Shown here: piece after piece, positions 1 to 4,709 of the stretch
Layout of the letters: every line of letters starts with the position of its first letter
Numbering within the stretch: the stretch's first letter is position 1
Translations under genes and position numbers: made by a program
Source: JBAPRR01 sp049281195
GTDB taxonomy: Bacteria; Actinomycetota; Acidimicrobiia; Acidimicrobiales; CAVXTF01
Assembly: GCA_049281195.1 (NCBI GenBank)
Contig: JBAPRR010000365.1
Coordinates: 1 to 8,314 of the forward strand
DNA: 8,314 nucleotides
Reading direction: 5' to 3'
Notes under the pieces: model-generated
Database searches by the model: none
What the model was told of the DNA's origin: nothing
The model's input: only the letters and a program-made list of their open reading frames with translations

Positions 1-39
1 CCGGCTGACGTCGTGCTGTGTTCGAAGGAATGCAAAGAG

Positions 40-660
40 TCAGGACGCCAGGACCACGGCTGACTTGTGAGTCCGCGGGGCGAACATCTCTTCGGCATTG
101 TCGGTGCGCCTGGCGTGCATGATCCCGAAGAGAATCAGAACTGCCATCAAACCGGCCAACAAGAAGGATCCCAACGCACCCCACCAGGCAATCTCACCCA
201 TGACGGAGAACCCGTAAGCCTCGAGGAGCAGTCCCCGTAGCGTGGTGCCCTGGAAGACGGTCTGCACCTGCGCCTCTGCCGCGACATAAGCAGTCGAACC
301 CTTCGGAAGGGACATCGCAGCCGCACTCAGTTGGGCGTAGGTCTTCCCGCCACCGATTTCCTGAAGATGGACCGCAATGAAGTCGTTGGCGTACACCTCG
401 GCCTGTTGGCCGGTCGTGAGCTCCTGGCCGGCGTACTTCGACACGGTACCGACCATCGAAGGCGTTATCTCGGTTCCGATCTTCGGATGAGCGAAAGCTG
501 CCGCAGAGGGAAACGTGATGTCCTGCTGGGCCAGCTGGTTGTGGACGTTGGAGTTTGCGAAATTCGTTCCCACGAGCAGCAATGCTCCAGCGACGAGCAG
601 CACGACGACCAACAGTGCGCCTCCGATGCTGGCCAGTTTGTCGAAAACTCTGCGGTTCAT
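40..660 (-). CDS. Two-helix membrane protein, actinobacterial family of unknown function
   Basis: This encodes a 206-residue protein. Start choice: the frame stays open upstream to 786, but the ATG at 660 has a good ribosome binding site (GGGAGAG on the minus strand at 666-672, 5 bases away), and the protein begins with a typical basic N-terminus (MNRRVFDK) followed by a hydrophobic helix at residues 12-31. An extracytoplasmic region of about 125 residues follows, then a second helix at about 158-181 and a charged cytoplasmic tail (MHARRTDNAEE). The central segment carries a GGKTYAQL motif preceded by an IAVHLQ stretch. It resembles small actinobacterial membrane proteins often misnamed 'aromatic ring-opening dioxygenase LigA'; no catalytic motif is visible. 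It is divergent from the 105-residue gene across a region with DevR-box-like elements, so it may belong to the regulon of the neighbouring two-component system (inference). Coding call is firm; function is unknown. Confidence 0.85.
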   Translation of the reverse strand: MNRRVFDKLASIGGALLVVVLLVAGALLLVGTNFANSNVHNQLAQQDITFPSAAAFAHPKIGTEITPSMVGTVSKYAGQELTTGQQAEVYANDFIAVHLQEIGGGKTYAQLSAAAMSLPKGSTAYVAAEAQVQTVFQGTTLRGLLLEAYGFSVMGEIAWWGALGSFLLAGLMAVLILFGIMHARRTDNAEEMFAPRTHKSAVVLAS

Positions 661-665
661 GGTTT

Positions 666-672
666 CTCTCCC
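666..672 (-). promoter_or_regulatory. Ribosome binding site deciding the start of the two-helix membrane protein
   Basis: The minus strand reads GGGAGAG here, 5 bases before the ATG at 660. It favours that start over the longer open frame to 786, whose extra residues are Arg/Cys/His-rich and would precede the membrane anchor. The longer frame would also run through the putative promoter elements. Confidence 0.7.
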
Positions 673-707
673 AGCTAGATGGTCCCTCCTTGCGAGGATC
701 CACTGAC

Positions 708-713
708 ATCTTG
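708..713 (-). promoter_or_regulatory. Candidate -10 element for the two-helix membrane protein
   Basis: The minus strand reads CAAGAT (3 of 6 against TATAAT). The centre of the left DevR-like box (744.5) is 31.5 bases from its upstream edge. That is the same spacing as between the right box and the candidate -10 of the divergent gene. Transcription would start near 701-702 and leave a leader of about 40 bases containing the ribosome binding site. The hexamer alone is weak; the geometry is the main support. Confidence 0.3.
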
Positions 714-737
714 CGCAAAGGAAGAGGTGAAGTCTCC

Positions 738-773
738 GGCGAAAAGGTCCCGTCACATAGGGAAGAAGGTCCC
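738..773. promoter_or_regulatory. Tandem DevR/DosR-box-like elements in a divergent promoter region
   Basis: Two copies of AAGGTCCC (744-751 and 766-773) lie exactly 22 bases apart, about two helical turns. Read as 14-base boxes against the mycobacterial DevR core GGGACTWWAGTCCC, the right box (760-773, GGGAAGAAGGTCCC) matches at 11 of 14 positions and the left box (738-751) at 9 of 14. The right box is also part of a perfect dyad TAGGGA-N6-TCCCTA (758-775). A further GGTCCC lies at 681-686. A DevR-like regulator is encoded nearby at 1129-1779, so it is the natural candidate to bind here. The consensus is recalled from the mycobacterial system and binding here is inferred. The elements could instead serve another regulator. 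Confidence 0.5.
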
Positions 774-775
774 TA

Positions 776-810
776 TTGGGGTGCACGGCCGGTCGCTCAC
801 AATGGAACTA
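776..810 (+). promoter_or_regulatory. Candidate promoter giving a leaderless transcript of the 105-residue gene
   Basis: A CACAAT hexamer (798-803, 4 of 6 against TATAAT) lies 6 bases before the ATG at 810. A poor -35 (TTGGGG, 776-781) sits 16 bases upstream. Transcription would begin at or next to the A of the ATG, which fits the lack of a ribosome binding site there. With +1 at 810, the right DevR-like box is centred near -43, the place expected for an activator overlapping a weak -35. The regulator gene at 1779 has the same CACAAT-N6-ATG layout. Confidence 0.4.
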
Positions 811-1127
811 TGAGCATGTACGTGGAACTCCTGAGCACGGCGCTCGACGATTGGGCAAACGAGATGAGCCGTGGTGCGCTGATCTCCCACGTCCGCTCGT
901 GCCGGGACGTGATGCTCAATCCGGGTGTCTATGACGGGGGGTCGAGTTTCGGACTGTTGGCCGTTGAGATCGCCTATGACCGAGCCCTGATCCGGCTATG
1001 CGAAGAATGCGGCATTTACGTGGAGTCGTCAGACTTCATGTACCCCCACGAGGCCAGAGCCCGGCTCGAGTTGGAATTGACCCTCGCGGGCGTGGACCTG
1101 TCCACTTCCGAAACCCACGAGGAGTGA
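810..1127 (+). CDS. Small acidic soluble protein of unknown function
   Basis: This encodes a 105-residue protein from ATG 810; a second ATG at 816 would have GGA 9 bases upstream and is a real alternative. The frame is open further left (to 555), but that part runs across the promoter elements and is antisense to the membrane-protein gene, so it is not included. The protein is rich in Glu/Asp, lacks membrane segments or a signal peptide, and looks all-helical. Its most structured part is about residues 45-90 (GLLAVEIAYDRALIRLCEE, then a segment rich in Arg, Glu and Leu). I do not recognise a family. Its promoter region holds DevR-box-like elements, so it is a candidate hypoxia- or redox-induced protein (inference). 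Its stop is one base from the stop of the convergent response regulator gene. Confidence 0.75.
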   Translation: MSMYVELLSTALDDWANEMSRGALISHVRSCRDVMLNPGVYDGGSSFGLLAVEIAYDRALIRLCEECGIYVESSDFMYPHEARARLELELTLAGVDLSTSETHEE

Positions 1128-1141
1128 CCTACGCCTCTGGG
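1114..1141. terminator. Stem-loop straddling a convergent gene junction, possible two-way terminator
   Basis: CCCA (1114-1117) plus GAGG (1119-1122) pair with CCTC (1134-1137) plus TGGG (1138-1141). This gives an 8-base-pair stem with one bulged C at 1118 and an 11-base loop that contains both stop codons. No U-run follows on either strand, so it is not a textbook intrinsic terminator. It is the only structure available to separate the two facing transcripts. Confidence 0.35.
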
Positions 1142-1779
1142 CGTTGACCCCCACGCGCCTTCGTGGCGAAGATCGCCGCTTCAGTCCGGCTGGTCATCTT
1201 CATCTTCTTGAGCATTCCTGTCACGTAGTTCTTAACCGTGTGTTCGGACAGGAACATCGCTTCGGCGATCTGTCGATTCGTCTTGCCTTCGGCTATCAGA
1301 TCCAGGATCCGGCTTTCCTGCGGACTGAGCGCGGCCAGCTCTGGATTGCCCTTCGGTGGATTGGAGATGCGCTGAACAACCTTTGCCACTGCTTTCGGAT
1401 CCAGAAGCGACTCACCTGCGGCCACCCTCTTTATGTCATCGATCAGGTCTCGGGACTTGATCTGCTTGAGGACGTAACCGGCAGCTCCGGCCATCACCGA
1501 CGCGTAAAGAGCCTCGTCATCGGCGTAGCTCGTTAGCATCAAACAGGCCAGATCGGGCACCGCAGATCGTGCTTCGCGGCAGACCTCGATGCCGCTTCCT
1601 CCCTCTAACCTCACGTCCAAGATCGCGACGTCCGGTTTGCAGAGCGGAATCCGGTGGATGGCTTCATCTGCGGTTCCCGCCTCTCCGACAACCTCGATCC
1701 CGTCGTCGCTTTCGAGGAGGCTTCGGATTCCCTCTCTCACGAGCTCGTGATCGTCGAGCAGGAACACCCGTATCGGCAT
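1129..1779 (-). CDS. devR: DevR/DosR-like response regulator (NarL/LuxR family)
   Basis: This encodes a 216-residue two-domain regulator. The receiver domain (residues 1-120) has the acidic pair D9/D10, the phospho-acceptor D55 in AILDVRL, T83 and K105. The LuxR-type helix-turn-helix covers about 148-210. Segments such as DDHELVREG, VVGEAG, PDLACLMLTSY, SLLD and FLSEHTVKNYV follow mycobacterial DevR (DosR) closely, beyond what NarL-family regulators share in general. The recognition helix keeps the Lys-Asn pair (K183/N184), while the DevR position K179 is His (H180). Start choice: the frame is open to 1962, but ATG 1779 gives the family's normal N-terminus; a CACAAT hexamer 6 bases upstream suggests a leaderless transcript. 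It is divergent from its presumed partner kinase. Phosphorylated protein would be expected to dimerise and activate promoters with GGGAC/GTCCC boxes, such as the one at 738-773 (inference). Confidence 0.93.
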   Translation of the reverse strand: MPIRVFLLDDHELVREGIRSLLESDDGIEVVGEAGTADEAIHRIPLCKPDVAILDVRLEGGSGIEVCREARSAVPDLACLMLTSYADDEALYASVMAGAAGYVLKQIKSRDLIDDIKRVAAGESLLDPKAVAKVVQRISNPPKGNPELAALSPQESRILDLIAEGKTNRQIAEAMFLSEHTVKNYVTGMLKKMKMTSRTEAAIFATKARGGQRPEA

Positions 1780-1860
1780 TTCCCCATTGTGCCAGTGACC
1801 GGGGATCCGGGACCTCGAATCCGGGTGCGGATGCTCGGCCTCTGCTCGATACGATCGGAC
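1780..1860. promoter_or_regulatory. Divergent promoter region between response regulator and kinase
   Basis: On the minus strand CACAAT (1791-1786) lies 6 bases before the regulator ATG at 1779, giving a probable leaderless start. On the plus strand TACGAT (1850-1855, 4 of 6 against TATAAT) lies 5 bases before a GTG at 1861 that is in frame with the kinase; if used, that gene is leaderless too and begins at 1861. ATCCGGG is repeated directly at 1805-1811 and 1819-1825, and a GGGACC half-site lies at 1809-1814. I do not see a full DevR-type box, so autoregulation is only possible. Confidence 0.4.
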
Positions 1861-2991
1861 GTGCCTTACAACAGGGTCGACGACCCGGAAAAGCTCCAAC
1901 GGCTTGTTGCAGCGGTGCTGATGATCGCCGGGGACATCGGATTGCCCGATCTGCTCGACCATCTGGTACGCGAGGCTTGCGCCCTGGTAGGGGCCCGCTA
2001 TGGCGCTCTAGGGGTACTCGATAGCGAAAGGCAGCACCTGGAACAGTTCTTGACGGTCGGTCTTTCTGAAGCCGAAGAGAGAGCCATCGGAACTCGTCCG
2101 ACCGGCCGAGGAGTGCTCGGACTGGTCATAACCGAACCCGTTGCGGTTCGCATCGCTGATCTCTCGACGCACGTCAAGAGATTTGGGTTCCCCGAACATC
2201 ATCCTCCGATGAAGTCGTTCCTCGGAGTTCCCGTTCGAGTCCGCGACGCTGTGTACGGGAATCTCTACTTGACGGACAAGATCGGGTCCGCGGAATTCTC
2301 TGATCAGGACGAAGCTCTCGCTGAAGCCCTGGCTCTAGCGGCCGGCGTTGCGATCGAGAACACCCGGCTGCATGACCAGGTGCTCGTCCTGTCGGTTCTG
2401 GACGAACGCGATCGCATTGCGCGGGACCTCCATGACAGAGTCATCCAGCGCATATTTGCGGTGGGTATGAACCTGCAGGGGGCCATCCGCGTGCCCGATG
2501 AGACGAAGATGGCCGCGAAGGTCGAGCGGGCGGTGGAGGACCTCGACGCCACGATCACCGAGATCCGAACCGCGATCTTCGAGCTCGGTGACGGCGCATC
2601 CTCGAACGGGGTACGTCAAGCGGTCCTTGCCGTTGTCGACGAAATGGCCCCGACGTTGACAGATCGTCCCACTGTCATCTTCGAAGGACCGATTGACACG
2701 CTCGTCCCACAGGCTGTGGCGGATCAGCTATTGGCAGCTCTTCGCGAAGGACTCGCCAACGCCTCCCGGCATGCCGGCGCCTCCAGTTACACAGTCTCTG
2801 TTCTCGCCGGTGAATCAGTTGTGCTCGAGATTCTGGACAACGGCGTCGGCTTCGATCCGGCCGTCGTGTTGTTGGGCCGGGGACTCAGCAACCTCCAGAG
2901 CCGCGCGGAGAAGCTGGGTGGAACTTTTGAGGTGGCGCCAGCGTCCGGCGGAGGAACCCGACTGATCTGGAGCGTTCCGATCGAGAACTAG
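1831..2991 (+). CDS. DevS/DosT-like haem-GAF sensor histidine kinase with a single GAF domain
   Basis: From ATG 1831 this encodes 386 residues; a leaderless GTG at 1861 (376 residues) is an equally credible start. The frame is open back to 1654, but that would overlap the regulator gene antisense. A GAF domain (about 22-180) contains RYGALGV, PTGRGVLGL and a HHPPMKSFLGVPVRVRD segment, close to the first GAF of mycobacterial DevS. H124 aligns with the haem-ligating His149 of DevS, and Y146, 22 residues on as in DevS, aligns with distal Tyr171. Next come a HisKA_3 dimerisation domain with phospho-acceptor H201 (ARDLHDRVIQRIF) and an HATPase domain with N310, DNGVGF (336-341) and GRGLSNL (349-355). 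No membrane segment is seen, so it is a cytosolic sensor, probably of O2, NO or CO. Mycobacterial DevS and DosT have two GAF domains; here the second is missing. The likely partner is the divergent DevR-like regulator. Confidence 0.92.
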   Translation: MLGLCSIRSDVPYNRVDDPEKLQRLVAAVLMIAGDIGLPDLLDHLVREACALVGARYGALGVLDSERQHLEQFLTVGLSEAEERAIGTRPTGRGVLGLVITEPVAVRIADLSTHVKRFGFPEHHPPMKSFLGVPVRVRDAVYGNLYLTDKIGSAEFSDQDEALAEALALAAGVAIENTRLHDQVLVLSVLDERDRIARDLHDRVIQRIFAVGMNLQGAIRVPDETKMAAKVERAVEDLDATITEIRTAIFELGDGASSNGVRQAVLAVVDEMAPTLTDRPTVIFEGPIDTLVPQAVADQLLAALREGLANASRHAGASSYTVSVLAGESVVLEILDNGVGFDPAVVLLGRGLSNLQSRAEKLGGTFEVAPASGGGTRLIWSVPIEN

Positions 2992-3012
2992 GAAGCTTCC
3001 ATTGCTCGATCG
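2978..3012. terminator. Nested inverted repeat over overlapping convergent stop codons
   Basis: CGATCGAG (2978-2985) and CTCGATCG (3005-3012) form perfect 8-base arms around a 19-base loop. Inside the loop is a second perfect palindrome, GGAAGCTTCC (2991-3000), with almost the same centre. The structure covers CTAG (2988-2991), which holds the stop codons of both convergent genes. A two-way terminator or a protein-binding dyad is possible. There is no U-run. Confidence 0.35.
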
Positions 3013-3890
3013 AGTTCCAGCCACAGAACCTTTCGCTTCACCGCCAGGTCGTTGAAGACCTCAATGGCGTGGAGCCCGTCAGTGGCCCACGCATTGGCGC
3101 CGATACTGGCGGCAACGAGAGGATCCCCGGCGGCCTGTCCACCCAACACGACCGGAACCCCCGCGTCGACTGCGTGAACCGCGTCGATGGTGGCTTTAAC
3201 CACGGCGAGGTTCGTCGCAGTGGTCACCCCGATACCCACCGCCACAAGTCTGTAGGCGTCTCGGGCTGCTCCGGCAAAGGCTTCAGCGGGAACATCGGCG
3301 CCGAGCTCCAGGCAGGTGAATCCGCCGAGGCGAACCAGATCCGCCACCACCGAGATAGCGAGAACGTGGTGCTCCCCACGGGGCGCTCCGAAGACGATGG
3401 TTCCCCGGCTTCGCCCGGGGCGTCGAAAGCGCGCTCCCAGTCGAGCCACCAGCCTGGTGGCCGTTGCCGTTGCCAGATACTCGCTCGCCACGGGCTGGCG
3501 GGGTTGTTGTGACCGGTCGCTTATCTCGTTGAGCGCGCCGACGATCAGATCGAGATAGCACTGCGTCGGGCTGTGCCCGGCTGAGAGCGCTTGTTCGATG
3601 ACCCGCCACGCTGCCGCCTCGTCGCCGATGACCAAGGTGCTTCTGAGACGCTCTAGCCATTGGTCCCCAGACGATGACCCGTGCCCCTCCAACTCGATGT
3701 TCTTCGGGTCGCCGGCAAAACGTTGCAGTTCGACCTGGTCTATCACCCACCCGGAGTTGACCTTCCGTGCCGCGAGCCGGCCTGTGCGTATGTAGCGATA
3801 GGCCGTCATGTAGTGAACGCCCAGTTGCGCTGCGGCCTGCTTCAGGTTGAGACCCTGAGGCCGTTTCATCCCCACCGCGGGTTCAATCAT
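2988..3890 (-). CDS. Transcriptional regulator: excisionase-type HTH fused to a cobalamin-binding domain
   Basis: This encodes a 300-residue protein. Residues 14-60 form an excisionase/BldC-like helix-turn-helix (LKQAAAQLGVHYMTAYRYIR, then GRLAARKVNSGWVID). Residues 77-152 fit the four-helix cap of B12-binding regulators. Residues 160-295 fit the Rossmann-type cobalamin-binding domain: GEHHVLA (172-178) corresponds to the ExHxxG motif with H175 as predicted cobalt ligand, LELGADVP (194-201) follows, and LGGQ (249-252) matches the glycine pair near the nucleotide tail. Compared with the light sensor CarH, the cap Trp is S127 and the Glu-His pair is E137-Y138, so the W-x9-EH signature is broken and A178 replaces the motif Gly. 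Light sensing through adenosylcobalamin is therefore doubtful; corrinoid sensing remains likely. ATG 3890 follows the S-component stop directly (TAGATG) and has GGAG 9 bases upstream; M8 (3869) is a weaker alternative. As last gene of a predicted cobalamin-uptake operon it may give feedback control (inference). Confidence 0.88.
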   Translation of the reverse strand: MIEPAVGMKRPQGLNLKQAAAQLGVHYMTAYRYIRTGRLAARKVNSGWVIDQVELQRFAGDPKNIELEGHGSSSGDQWLERLRSTLVIGDEAAAWRVIEQALSAGHSPTQCYLDLIVGALNEISDRSQQPRQPVASEYLATATATRLVARLGARFRRPGRSRGTIVFGAPRGEHHVLAISVVADLVRLGGFTCLELGADVPAEAFAGAARDAYRLVAVGIGVTTATNLAVVKATIDAVHAVDAGVPVVLGGQAAGDPLVAASIGANAWATDGLHAIEVFNDLAVKRKVLWLELDRAMEAS

Positions 3891-4709
3891 CTATCGCGAC
3901 TCCATCAGTGGACCATCTGCGAACTCGACAGGCGCTTCGAACGCAGCACGTCGAGCCGCCCTTCGAAAGGCCGCCAGCATGGCCGGGCCTACAAGGAGGA
4001 TGCAGACCACATTCGTTATTGCCCTACCCGTGTCCCACCCGAGCGACGTGGTTGCGTCGTAGACCAGGTAGCGCTGTGCATTCACGGCGAACGCTGCTCC
4101 GGGGAGGTAGGAGACGGTGCTGTGAGGGTCCACCGCAAACGGCCAGAAGGAAAGATTGAGCATGAATCCGAAGCAGTACGCCGATAGCGCTCCGTATGCA
4201 GCCAGCATCAATATTTCGATACGACCCCTGACCTGTGGCAGAAGACCAGCGAACAGTCCCACCCAGGCGCATCCGAACATCTGGTAAGGCATCCACGGCC
4301 CAACGCCACCCGTTATCAGAGACGATGTGAACAGCGTCGTACACCCGAGAGCGAAGCCGAACCCCGGACCGAAGACCCGTCCGGCGATCACAAGCGTGAA
4401 GAACACGGTCTCTATTCCGGCGGTTCCTGCACCGAGGGGTCGAAGCGCTGCTCCCACCGCGGAAAGAACACCGAGCATTGCGATTGCTTTGGCATCGAGC
4501 CCGTGGTCGGCCACCCCGGCGAAGACCACGGCGAGAACCAGAATCAAAAGGGCGCCGAACATCAACGGCGCCATGGCCGTGTCGCCGAACGTTCCCGGGG
4601 CGACCACGAAGGGCCAGCAGAAGGCGACGAAACCTATGAAGGAAGCCAGTGCGATGACCCAACGCGAGCGGACACCGATCCTGATCGCCACCGGTCTGGT
4701 GCTGATCAT
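3891..4709 (-). CDS. cbrT: ECF transporter S component, predicted cobalamin-specific (CbrT-like)
   Basis: This encodes a 272-residue integral membrane protein with about six or seven hydrophobic helices (roughly 17-37, 46-66, 76-92, 102-130, 141-160, 166-190, 228-248). Conserved-looking segments include LGVLSAVGAALRPLG, GIETVFF, GRVFGPGFGFALGCTTLF, TGGVGPWMPYQM, NLSFWPF and TSLGWDTGRAITN. I recognise these as the actinobacterial S-component family annotated as CbrT of a predicted cobalamin ECF transporter. The S component would bind the vitamin from outside and pair with the T component and ATPases encoded just upstream. The start overlaps the ATPase stop as ATGA (4706-4709), a sign of translational coupling. 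The C-terminus is basic then acidic (RRAARRAAF) and cytosolic. Cobalamin specificity comes from family resemblance and the B12-binding regulator next door; it has not been shown for this sequence. Confidence 0.88.
   Translation of the reverse strand: MISTRPVAIRIGVRSRWVIALASFIGFVAFCWPFVVAPGTFGDTAMAPLMFGALLILVLAVVFAGVADHGLDAKAIAMLGVLSAVGAALRPLGAGTAGIETVFFTLVIAGRVFGPGFGFALGCTTLFTSSLITGGVGPWMPYQMFGCAWVGLFAGLLPQVRGRIEILMLAAYGALSAYCFGFMLNLSFWPFAVDPHSTVSYLPGAAFAVNAQRYLVYDATTSLGWDTGRAITNVVCILLVGPAMLAAFRRAARRAAFEAPVEFADGPLMESR

Noticed and set aside
1..39. Terminator after the two-helix membrane protein
   Set aside because: The 39 bases past its stop show no convincing hairpin, and the window ends there.
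661..786. N-terminal extension of the two-helix membrane protein
   Set aside because: A good ribosome binding site and a typical basic-plus-hydrophobic N-terminus support ATG 660; the extension overlaps the putative regulatory region.
1809..1822. GGGACC half-site between regulator and kinase as a full DevR box
   Set aside because: Only about 8 of 14 core positions match and it is not at the spacing seen for the 738-773 boxes relative to either -10.
1654..1830. N-terminal extension of the kinase back to 1654
   Set aside because: It is antisense to the conserved receiver domain of the response regulator and shows no domain; starts at 1831 or 1861 are more credible.
2425..2430. GGGAC/GGGACC words inside coding sequence
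   Set aside because: Such short words are common by chance in GC-rich DNA and these lie inside conserved protein motifs (ARDLHD).
2988..3890. Methionine synthase-like or corrinoid methyltransferase protein
   Set aside because: The N-terminal excisionase-type HTH and the lack of any catalytic domain indicate a regulator.
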